Assembly (NCBI GenBank): GCA_041183125.1
Contig: JBEGMH010000251.1
Coordinates: 1-15,123 of the forward strand
Source: JADJPL01 sp041183125
GTDB lineage: Bacteria; Bacteroidota; Bacteroidia; Chitinophagales; Saprospiraceae
Reading direction: 5' to 3'
Length of the DNA stretch: 15,123 nt
Below, piece after piece: positions 6,059 through 13,153 of this stretch; the first letter of the stretch is position 1; the number at the start of each line of letters is the position of its first letter. The position numbers and the translations under genes were made by a program. Under the pieces are notes generated by a model, which saw only the letters and a list, made by a program, of their open reading frames with translations, was not told the origin of the DNA and ran no database searches.

Positions 6059-7546
6059 ATGGAAAATCAATTCGCACATCCAAACAGCAAGTTCCTGGGC
6101 GAAGCGCTCACTTTTGACGACGTGCTTCTCGTCCCGGCATTCTCGGAAGTCCTCCCACGGGAAGTGGACATTTCCTCCCAGCTCACACGGGAAATCAGGG
6201 TCAACGCACCTATCGTTTCTGCCGCCATGGACACCGTGACGGAAGCCAAGTTGGCCATCGCCATTGCGCAGCAGGGCGGTATCGGCATGATCCACAAGAA
6301 CATGGGGATCGCTGACCAGGCGGAGCAGGTGCGCATGGTTAAGCGCTCGGAAAGTGGGATGATCATTGATCCCGTCACCCTTCCGCCCGATGCGCGCGTG
6401 GCCGATGCCCTGGAGCTGATGTCCCGCTTCAAAATCGGGGGTATCCCTATCGTGGCTGCCGACGGGCGTTTAGCCGGTATCCTGACGAACCGCGACCTCC
6501 GCTTTGAAGCGCACCTGGACCGCCCCATCTCGGAAATCATGACCCACAGCAACCTCGTGACGGCGCCGGTTGGGACTACCCTGCAGAAAGCCAAGGAAAT
6601 CCTGCAGCGCAACAAGATTGAGAAACTGCCCGTCGTGGACGAGCAGGGCGTACTGGTAGGCCTCATCACCTACAAGGACATCATGAAGGTGCAGAACTAC
6701 CCGATTTCCTGCAAGGACAACTACGGGCGCCTGGTCGTAGGGGCTGCCGTCGGGGTCACTTCCGACCTCCTGGACCGCGTGGACGCCCTCGTGCACGTCG
6801 GGGTGGACGCTGTCGCCATAGATACCGCTCATGGGCACTCCATGGGGGTACTCCAGGCCGTGCGCCGGGTAAAAGCACAATTCCCCGACCTTCAGGTAAT
6901 CGGTGGGAACGTAGCCAGCGGGGCGGGTGCCCTGGCATTGGTCGAAGCCGGCGCGGATGCCGTGAAAGTCGGGGTCGGGCCGGGCAGTATTTGTACGACC
7001 CGCATTGTCGCCGGCGTTGGGGTGCCGCAGCTCAGCGCCATCCAAATGGCCTACCAGGCCATCCGCCACACGGGCGTGCCGATCATAGGGGATGGCGGGA
7101 TCCGCTACACCGGGGATATTGTGAAAGCCCTGGCCGCCGGCGCGAGTACCATCATGGCTGGCGGGCTTTTCGCCGGCGTCGAGGAAGCTCCCGGAGAAAC
7201 CATCATTTTCGAGGGCCGCAAATTCAAGGTATATCGCGGCATGGGCTCCCTGGGTGCCATGCAATTAGGTTCCAAAGACCGCTACTTTCAAGACGTGGAA
7301 GACGACATCAAGAAGCTGGTGCCCGAAGGCATTGAAGGCCGCGTGCCGTTCAAAGGAACGGTCGCCGAGGTCATGGTACAATATATAGGCGGGCTGCGGG
7401 CCGGTATGGGGTATTGTGGGGCATCGCATATCCAGGCCTTACAGGAGCAGGCGCAGTTTGTGAAAATCACTGCTGCCGGCATACAGGAAAGCCACCCCCA
7501 CCACATCACCATCACCAAAGAATCCCCTAACTACAGCCGCCGCTAA
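6059..7546 (+). CDS. guaB: Inosine-5'-monophosphate dehydrogenase
   Basis: Catalyses the NAD+-dependent oxidation of IMP to XMP, the committed step of GMP synthesis, in the cytoplasm. The 495-residue product has the complete family layout. The N-terminal barrel start (KFLGEALTFDDVLLVPA), then VSAAMDTVTE, is followed by a tandem CBS pair at about residues 98-215 that usually mediates nucleotide control. The catalytic loop GPGSICTTR has the nucleophilic cysteine at residue 312. Also present are GDGGIRYTGDIVKALAAGA, MAGGLFAG and YRGMGSLGAM (IMP phosphate and flap region), and EGIEGRVPFKG. ATG 6059 is chosen over an in-frame TTG at 6053 because that TTG is part of the -7 promoter element. It diverges from tadA. 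Confidence 0.98.
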   Translation: MENQFAHPNSKFLGEALTFDDVLLVPAFSEVLPREVDISSQLTREIRVNAPIVSAAMDTVTEAKLAIAIAQQGGIGMIHKNMGIADQAEQVRMVKRSESGMIIDPVTLPPDARVADALELMSRFKIGGIPIVAADGRLAGILTNRDLRFEAHLDRPISEIMTHSNLVTAPVGTTLQKAKEILQRNKIEKLPVVDEQGVLVGLITYKDIMKVQNYPISCKDNYGRLVVGAAVGVTSDLLDRVDALVHVGVDAVAIDTAHGHSMGVLQAVRRVKAQFPDLQVIGGNVASGAGALALVEAGADAVKVGVGPGSICTTRIVAGVGVPQLSAIQMAYQAIRHTGVPIIGDGGIRYTGDIVKALAAGASTIMAGGLFAGVEEAPGETIIFEGRKFKVYRGMGSLGAMQLGSKDRYFQDVEDDIKKLVPEGIEGRVPFKGTVAEVMVQYIGGLRAGMGYCGASHIQALQEQAQFVKITAAGIQESHPHHITITKESPNYSRR

Positions 7547-7587
7547 GGATGAATCCGGGCAAAAGGCACTCTATCAATCTTCCAACT

Positions 7588-8889
7588 ATGCACAGGCTCC
7601 CGTTTTTTTTCACCCTTGTCGTATTCCTGTTTGCTTTTTCCGCAAGTGCCCAGCGGCGTGCGCCGGCCCCGGCAGCATCTTCCCTGCGCTATGACGACTA
7701 CGTCTACGTGCCCTACATCCGTTCGGTGCAGCTCTACGTCGAGGGCCTGGCCCTGAGTTACCCCATTCTGGACCGCAACGGTTCCTCCAGGCTGCACTTG
7801 GAGTTCGACGATTTGGAGGCCGATGCCAAGAACTACTTTTACCGGATTGTATACTGCGACATGGACTGGCAGCCGGCGAAAATATCGGAAATGGAGTATT
7901 TAGACGGCTTTTCAGAAGACCGCATTACCGATTACCAGTTTTCCTTTAAGACGTTCACGCCTTATACGCATTACACGCTCCAACTGCCCAACAGCAGCAT
8001 GAGCTGGAAGCTCTCCGGCAATTACCTGCTGGTCGTGTATGAGGAAGGCCGCCAGGATACCCCGGTGTTCACGCGCAGGTTTGTAGTAGTAGACTCCAAG
8101 GTACAGGTCAGTGCCCAATTGGTGCGCCCCAACGCGGTGAGCAAGATGCGCACCCACCAGGAGGTGGATTTTATCGTGAACCACGAGAACATGCCCCTTC
8201 GGAACCCCCGGCAGGAGATCCATGCCGTCGTGCTCCAGAACGGGCGTTGGGATAACGCCCTGGTGGGCCTGAGCCCGCTGTTCATCCGCGCCAACCAATT
8301 GGTGTTCGACTACCAGGACCAGATTGTTTTCCCTGCCGGAAAAGAGTTTCGTCCCCTCGACCTGCGCAGCCTTCGCTTTCGTGCGCCCATGGTGTTTTCG
8401 ATAGAGAACCTGCGCGACCGTTCGGAGGTCACGCTGAACAAAGACGGGTCCCGGGAGTCGCAGCCCTATATCGAATTCAACGATATCAACGGGAAATTCG
8501 TGCTCGAGACCAAAGACCAGAGCAACCCCCTGGCGGCCAACTATGCCGAGGTGTTGTTTTCCCTGGCGGTGGAGGCCCCTTTCTACGACGATGACGTCTA
8601 TATCACCGGGCAGTTCAGCCAGTGGCAACTTTTGCCGGAATACCGGATGACGTACAACAACGCGATCAACAGCTATGTGTTGAAAACCACGCTGAAGCAG
8701 GGGTTTTACAATTATGCGTACGCCCGTTCCCCGAAGTCTGCGGAGAAGCCGCTCGTCAACCTGAGCCCATTGGAGGGCGACTGGTTTGAAACGGAGAACG
8801 ACTATACCATCCTGATTTACTACCGCCCTTTTGGCGGGCGCTTCGATGAGCTCATCGGCATGTACCACCTCAACAGCAGGGGCAATTAG
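7588..8889 (+). CDS. Type IX secretion system plug protein (DUF5103)
   Basis: Exported protein of the T9SS plug family (formerly DUF5103). The plug closes the periplasmic side of the SprA translocon when no substrate is engaged. The product is 433 residues from ATG 7588. This start is preferred over ATG 7549 because a clean signal peptide (MHRLPFFFTLVVFLFAFSASA-Q) follows it, whereas the longer form adds 13 polar residues. The mature N-terminus carries the family pattern: YDDYVYVPYIRSVQLYVEG, then LHLEFDDLEADAKNYFYRIVYCDMDWQPAKISEMEYLDGF, ITDYQFSF and YTHYTLQLP. A C-terminal Ig-like/glycogen-binding-like strand region (YITGQFSQWQL) and the conserved end YYRPFGGRFDELIGMY are also present. It lies 41 bp after guaB and may be cotranscribed. 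Its presence implies a T9SS in this organism. Confidence 0.9.
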   Translation: MHRLPFFFTLVVFLFAFSASAQRRAPAPAASSLRYDDYVYVPYIRSVQLYVEGLALSYPILDRNGSSRLHLEFDDLEADAKNYFYRIVYCDMDWQPAKISEMEYLDGFSEDRITDYQFSFKTFTPYTHYTLQLPNSSMSWKLSGNYLLVVYEEGRQDTPVFTRRFVVVDSKVQVSAQLVRPNAVSKMRTHQEVDFIVNHENMPLRNPRQEIHAVVLQNGRWDNALVGLSPLFIRANQLVFDYQDQIVFPAGKEFRPLDLRSLRFRAPMVFSIENLRDRSEVTLNKDGSRESQPYIEFNDINGKFVLETKDQSNPLAANYAEVLFSLAVEAPFYDDDVYITGQFSQWQLLPEYRMTYNNAINSYVLKTTLKQGFYNYAYARSPKSAEKPLVNLSPLEGDWFETENDYTILIYYRPFGGRFDELIGMYHLNSRGN

Positions 8890-8973
8890 GGGCCTGGGGG
8901 GGATTTGACTTGTGAATTCTCCCTTTTATCCATGATTCGGGAACTTTGATATAAATATTTTCATCTAAAGAAG

Positions 8974-9004
8974 TTTGTGCGATAACCTTGCCCTACTGTA
9001 TTTG
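8974..9004 (+). promoter_or_regulatory. Candidate promoter for the efflux adaptor/channel unit
   Basis: A TTTG -33 box (8974-8977) and TGTATTTG (8997-9004, one mismatch to TAnnTTTG) are separated by 19 bp, the normal Bacteroidota spacing. They lie in a 225-bp non-coding gap between the plug gene and the TolC-family gene, and the leader would be roughly 100 nt. Weaker -7-like strings (TTCATTTG at 9034, TCAATTTG at 9103) occur further down. I see no other gene or clear structure in this gap. Confidence 0.4.
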
Positions 9005-9114
9005 CCGGTGGGCCAGCGCAGGGTCATCGGCGGTTCATTTGCCAATTTCGCTTCGTGCAAAGGCGAGTTCGTAAACAAATACCAAATTTGCACGGTAAAA
9101 AATCAATTTGTCGC

Positions 9115-10542
9115 ATGTTTCGAAACCTAATTAGCCCTGTCGTACTGCTGCTGTCCTTTGGACCGGCCCTAAGCGGGCAGCAAGCCTGGAGCCTTCAGGA
9201 GTGTGTGGAATACGCCACCCGCAATAACCTCAGCATCAAACAAGCACAAGCACAGATCCGCGGTGCCGAACTCACGCTGAAACAAAGCCGCTTCAGCCGG
9301 CTGCCCTCCCTCAACAGCACGGTCAGCGGGGGAGCGCAGTTTGGACGTACCATTGACCCTACGACCAACAGCTTCGACAACCGACAGATCGGGTTCAACA
9401 GCTACGGTGTGAACTTTGGCGTGACGGCTTTCGCGGGGAACCGCATCAACAACAGCATCCGCCAGGGCCAGCTCGACCTGACGGCCAGCAAATTAGATGC
9501 TGCCCAAATCGGAAACGACATTTCGCTGAACGTCGCTACGGCCTATCTGAACGTGCTCCTGTCCGAGGAGCAACTCGAGCTGGCCAGGCAGCGCATCGGC
9601 CAGTCGCGGTTCCAGTTGGAGCAGACTGAAAAACTCATCAATGCGGGGGCAAGGGCTGCCAACGAGCGCCTCAACGCCCTCTCCCAGGTTGCCCTCGACG
9701 AGCAGGCGCTGATTCAGGCCGAGAACGCGGTAGAGCTCAACTATCTGACCCTCAAGCAACTGCTACAGCTCGACTTATCGCTGGCGTTCAAGGTCCAGAA
9801 GCCCGACATCGCCATTCCCGCAGATGCCAATCCCGATAGGTTTGCACCGCTCGAAGTGTTCAACGCTGCCCTGAGCCGGCAACCCAATATCCAGGCGGGG
9901 GAAAAACGGGTAGAGAGCGCAGTCGTGGGCGTAGAGATTGCCAAGGCCGCCTACCTGCCTACCCTGAACTTCTTTGGGGGGATGACTACGAATTTTTCTT
10001 CTGCCAGCAAAAAGGTGGACGGCTACTCGACCCAGAATTTCAAGCAGACGGTCCTCCTGAACGGGCAGCAGGTCGTGTTCGAAGTGCCGCAGCAGGTGCC
10101 CTTGTTGAGTGAAAACCCTTATTTCAACCAGCTCAACCAGAACTTCGGACAAAACCTCGGCGTCTCGATGAGCGTGCCGATCTACAACAACCACCGCAAC
10201 CGCATCAATGTGGAAAGGGCCCAGCTCAACCTGATAAACCGGGAAATCGGCAACGAGCAATTGCGGCAGCAGCTCAAAACGAGTATTGACCGCGCGATTG
10301 CCGACGCCCGGGCAGCGAAGCGCAGCTACGAAGCGGCCACTACTGCCGTCGAGGCCTCCACCGCTTCGTACCGCAATGCACAGACGCGCTATGACGTGGG
10401 AGCGGTAAACTCCTTGGAGCTGCAAACCGCCCGCAACGCTATGGAACAAGCTAAAATAGACCTGGTACGGGCCCGCTACCAGTATATTTTCAACTTGAAG
10501 CTCGTCGAGTTCTACCAGGGCAAGCCGCTCACGTTGAATTAA
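9115..10542 (+). CDS. TolC-family outer-membrane efflux protein (second copy)
   Basis: Outer-membrane factor of a tripartite export system, 475 residues from ATG 9115. The frame is open further up to 9055, but ATG 9115 is followed directly by a signal peptide (MFRNLISPVVLLLSFGPALSG-QQ). Family hallmarks are WSLQECVEYATRNNLSIKQAQAQI at the mature N-terminus and the first repeat with long helices (DISLNVATAYLNVLLSEEQLELARQRI). The start of the second repeat follows (VVGVEIAKAAYLPTLNFFGG, then NLGVSMSVPIYNN), and the closing helix is YRNAQTRYDVGAVNSLELQTARNAMEQAKIDLVRARYQYIFNLKLVEFYQG. It differs clearly from the channel at 1375-2775 and is the more typical Bacteroidota form. It pairs with the adaptor gene 63 bp downstream. 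Confidence 0.94.
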   Translation: MFRNLISPVVLLLSFGPALSGQQAWSLQECVEYATRNNLSIKQAQAQIRGAELTLKQSRFSRLPSLNSTVSGGAQFGRTIDPTTNSFDNRQIGFNSYGVNFGVTAFAGNRINNSIRQGQLDLTASKLDAAQIGNDISLNVATAYLNVLLSEEQLELARQRIGQSRFQLEQTEKLINAGARAANERLNALSQVALDEQALIQAENAVELNYLTLKQLLQLDLSLAFKVQKPDIAIPADANPDRFAPLEVFNAALSRQPNIQAGEKRVESAVVGVEIAKAAYLPTLNFFGGMTTNFSSASKKVDGYSTQNFKQTVLLNGQQVVFEVPQQVPLLSENPYFNQLNQNFGQNLGVSMSVPIYNNHRNRINVERAQLNLINREIGNEQLRQQLKTSIDRAIADARAAKRSYEAATTAVEASTASYRNAQTRYDVGAVNSLELQTARNAMEQAKIDLVRARYQYIFNLKLVEFYQGKPLTLN

Positions 10543-10605
10543 GCGCAACCCATATTCGTTTTACCATCCTTTTTATCTGTATCAAAGTCTAAAACCTGCT
10601 GTATC

Positions 10606-12021
10606 ATGGCAAAGAAAGCTTCTAAAATATCCAATAACACCCTCATCTTCATTTTACTTGGCGTGGTAGCCATACTCGTAGGGGTCGTTTTTATCTCAAA
10701 CAAAAGAAAGCCCAAAGGGGAGCCGGTGACGGCTGAAAAAGTGGAGCGCAGGGATATCCGCGAGACCGTTCCTGCCAGCGGCAAGGTCTTTCCGGAAACA
10801 GAGGTCAAAATCAGTTCCGACGTCTCCGGTGAAGTCGTGGAGCTCTACGTCAAGGAAGGCGATTCGGTCAAAGCAGGGCAAATCTTGGCTAAGATAGACC
10901 CCGACGCGTACCAGTCTCAGGTTGAGCGGGGCGTCGCCAGCGTCAACTCATCTAAAGCACAGTTGGCCAACAGCCGTGCACAAATCGAAAACCTGCGCGC
11001 CCAGCGCGAACAGATCGTAGCCCAGTTGGAAAATACCCGCGAGGTACACAAGCGCAACGAGAAGTTATATAAAGACGGCGTCATCTCCATCGCGGATTTT
11101 CAGGCCTCCAACTCGAGCCTCAAGTCCCTGGAAGCCAACTTGCGCTCTTCGGACGCCAGCATCAAGTCCGCTCAGGAAAGCGCCCGCGGGGCCCAGTTTT
11201 CCGTGGAAAGCACCGAGGCTGCCCTCAAAGAGCTGCGCACCAGTTTGCGCCGCACTACGATCTACGCCCCTACGAGCGGTATCATCTCCAAACTCAACAT
11301 CGAACAGGGCGAGCGCGTGGTGGGTACTATCCAGATGGCCGGTACCGAAATGATGCGTTTGGCCAACCTCAACAACATGGAGGTGCGGGTGGATGTGAGC
11401 GAAAACGATATCCCGCGTGTCTCCTTGGGCGACGAGGTAGATGTGGAAGTAGATGCCTACCTGGGGCGCAAGTTCAAGGCCCGCGTCAGCCAGATTGCCA
11501 ACTCTGCGTCCAATTCCGCTACGGCGGCCCTCACCAGCGACCAGATCACCAACTTCGAGGTGCGCGTCTCCATTGACCCTGCTTCGTACCAGGACCTCGT
11601 CCAGGCTGGCAAGCGCTACCCCTTCCGCCCGGGCATGTCCGCATCGGTGGAAATCTACACAGAGGCCCGCAAGCAAGTGCTGAGCGTGCCCATCCAGGCC
11701 GTCGCCACCCGCGAAAAAGAAGGGAAAAGCGCTGTCCGCTTTGTCGAAGGGGAAAACGGGGAAGAAGCGACCGAGGAACGCATCCTCGACAACCTGCGCG
11801 AAGTAGTGTTCGTCGTGAAAGGCGATACGGTCAGTATGGCCGATGTAAAAACCGGCATCCAGGACAACAACCATATTGAAATCCTTTCTGGCCTCAAGGA
11901 AGGCGATCAAATCGTTTCCGGCCCGTACAACGCCGTGGCGCGCAAACTGAAATCCGGTGAAAAGATCCGGGTGGTCAGCGAAAATGAACTATATTCGTCT
12001 GAAAAGAAAAATAACGAATAA
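10606..12021 (+). CDS. HlyD/MacA-type efflux periplasmic adaptor subunit
   Basis: Membrane-fusion protein linking an inner-membrane transporter to the TolC-like channel. The 471-residue product has one N-terminal membrane anchor (about residues 11-30). The first half of the lipoyl domain follows (ISSDVSGEVVELYVKEGDSVKAGQILAKIDP, about 69-99). Then comes a long alpha-helical hairpin (about 101-215, heptad-like with many S, A, Q, E and R). The second lipoyl half is IYAPTSGIISKLNIEQGERVVGT, then a beta-barrel (MEVRVDVSENDIPRVSLGDEVDVEVDAY) and a membrane-proximal domain ending GLKEGDQIVSGPYNAVARKLKSGEKIRV. The layout is that of MacA, whose partner is usually a MacB-type ABC transporter, but no transporter gene follows. 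The gene after it is NuiA-like and starts only 11 bp downstream. Confidence 0.94.
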   Translation: MAKKASKISNNTLIFILLGVVAILVGVVFISNKRKPKGEPVTAEKVERRDIRETVPASGKVFPETEVKISSDVSGEVVELYVKEGDSVKAGQILAKIDPDAYQSQVERGVASVNSSKAQLANSRAQIENLRAQREQIVAQLENTREVHKRNEKLYKDGVISIADFQASNSSLKSLEANLRSSDASIKSAQESARGAQFSVESTEAALKELRTSLRRTTIYAPTSGIISKLNIEQGERVVGTIQMAGTEMMRLANLNNMEVRVDVSENDIPRVSLGDEVDVEVDAYLGRKFKARVSQIANSASNSATAALTSDQITNFEVRVSIDPASYQDLVQAGKRYPFRPGMSASVEIYTEARKQVLSVPIQAVATREKEGKSAVRFVEGENGEEATEERILDNLREVVFVVKGDTVSMADVKTGIQDNNHIEILSGLKEGDQIVSGPYNAVARKLKSGEKIRVVSENELYSSEKKNNE

Positions 12022-12032
12022 AATACCGTCTT

Positions 12033-12566
12033 ATGCCTTTTCAAAAACTATCTCCTGAACCAGAAGAGCTCCTGCAGGCGCTACGCGACGCGGCGGCGCC
12101 CCTCTTTTACCTCAGCGAAACGGATATGCCGGTACAGGTACACCGCCTCGAGGGGTCAGCAGCTATCGGCCACTTTTCCAGCTCCGACCTACTACACCGC
12201 TTTTTCCCCAGCGACCAGGGCGGGCTGAAGGTGGAGTGGGCAGATATGGAACGTGCGGACTGCCCGGGTTATATCCATTTTTTTCGCAATTATACCGATA
12301 AAATCATCCAGAGCTGCCCCGATGCATTCAGCGTCCGATACCCGGAAGAGTTGGAGCAAACCGAAAAATGGCGCATTTTAAGAGACCTGTGGATGGACAA
12401 CACCATCCGACAACGCTGGTTCAAGGTACACCTGGCGGATGGGGTGAAGAAGGCCGTTTTTTCCGTAGGCCAGTGCCTGGCCATTTCCTTCGACCCCGAC
12501 ACCAATGAGCTCAGTACCGAACCCGGCGATTGGTTTGCCCTGGAAACCGGCACGGTAGAGACCTGA
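12033..12566 (+). CDS. Nuclease A inhibitor (NuiA)-like protein
   Basis: A 177-residue cytoplasmic protein resembling the nuclease A inhibitor family, which blocks sugar-nonspecific DNA/RNA endonucleases such as Anabaena NucA. The N-terminal stretch PLFYLSETDMPVQVHRLEG matches the family core (LL-SESEYPFEV-EG in NuiA). In the known NucA-NuiA complex two inhibitor residues reach the active site: a glutamate in the SES motif and the C-terminal threonine. Here E29 in LSETD and the terminal T177 (ending TVET) occupy these places. The protein is about 40 residues longer than NuiA, with extra sequence in the middle. It starts 11 bp after the adaptor gene and is probably in the same operon. No nuclease gene is visible nearby. 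The family assignment is from recalled motifs and would need a profile search to confirm. Confidence 0.75.
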   Translation: MPFQKLSPEPEELLQALRDAAAPLFYLSETDMPVQVHRLEGSAAIGHFSSSDLLHRFFPSDQGGLKVEWADMERADCPGYIHFFRNYTDKIIQSCPDAFSVRYPEELEQTEKWRILRDLWMDNTIRQRWFKVHLADGVKKAVFSVGQCLAISFDPDTNELSTEPGDWFALETGTVET

Positions 12567-13022
12567 TCAGGCTTTTCCGCCCCGTGTTTTGCGCAGGCGC
12601 ACCCGGCCCAACTGGCGGCCTTCCTCGAGGGGGGCATCGGATGCTTGTTGCCAAAATCCATTGAGAAATACCTCCTCAAAACTACCGCTGTATTTGAGCT
12701 GGTATTTCCGGGGGTAGGGCGACAGGGGTTTTTCGCCCGGCAGCGCTATCTCCTTGGTTTCTTCCAGGTAGATGGAAAAATCCTGGTAGAAGTACCCGCG
12801 CAGCTCCATTTCCAGGATTTCGTTGCGTCCCAGGTGCACGTACGAGCGGCCGCTCACCCGGCCGTCCTGGATGCGAATAGCCATCTCCAAGCGCAAACGC
12901 CGGGAACTCTCCAGCCCACCCAAGGTCAGGGTACCTTCAAATAAGCCCTGCAGACGCTCCTGTCCATAGGTGGTTCCTGTGTAGAGGAAGAAAATCAATC
13001 CGGCGGTGAATATACATCGCAT
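12567..13022 (-). CDS. Small exported hypothetical protein
   Basis: I do not recognise a named family. From ATG 13022 the product is 151 residues with a signal peptide (MRCIFTAGLIFFLYTGTTYG-QE). The frame is open upstream to 13175, but that extension is polar and Cys-rich and would bury the signal, so it is rejected. The mature part looks beta-rich, with alternating strands such as GLFEGTLTLGG, RLRLEMAIRIQDGRVSGRSYVHL, ILEMELRGYFYQDFSIYLEE, KYQLKYSGSFEEVFLNGFWQQ and a basic C-terminus (RVRLRKTRGGKA). This could be a small beta-barrel or lipocalin-like periplasmic protein, but that is a guess from pattern. The stop codon abuts that of the NuiA-like gene. The gene diverges from the P-type ATPase. 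Confidence 0.7.
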   Translation of the reverse strand: MRCIFTAGLIFFLYTGTTYGQERLQGLFEGTLTLGGLESSRRLRLEMAIRIQDGRVSGRSYVHLGRNEILEMELRGYFYQDFSIYLEETKEIALPGEKPLSPYPRKYQLKYSGSFEEVFLNGFWQQASDAPLEEGRQLGRVRLRKTRGGKA

Positions 13023-13044
13023 ACAATGTGTCCCTATATTTACG

Positions 13045-13052
13045 CAAATATG
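13045..13052 (-). promoter_or_regulatory. Possible -7 element for the small exported protein gene
   Basis: On the minus strand this reads CATATTTG, one mismatch from TAnnTTTG, ending 22 bases upstream of the ATG at 13022. No clear -33 box is seen. Confidence 0.3.
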
Positions 13053-13096
13053 CTTAGAATTATCTGGAATCCGGAACAAGGAAGCCAGGTTGTTTG

Positions 13097-13129
13097 ACAG
13101 CGTGCCTGTATTCTGCGCAGGCACGATGT
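13097..13129. repeat. Imperfect inverted repeat upstream of the P-type ATPase
   Basis: ACAGCGTGCCTG (13097-13108) and CAGGCACGATGT (13118-13129) form 12-bp arms with one mismatch (the inner 8 bp are perfect) around a 9-nt centre. It ends 24 bases before the ATPase start, in the divergent 131-bp gap. It could be a regulator-binding site or a 5'-leader hairpin. Confidence 0.6.
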
Positions 13130-13153
13130 AGCTGATCAACGATACTGCCGCGC

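Noticed and set aside
7549..7587. ATG 7549 as the start of the T9SS plug gene
   Set aside because: It would place 13 polar residues before a well-formed signal peptide that begins at ATG 7588.
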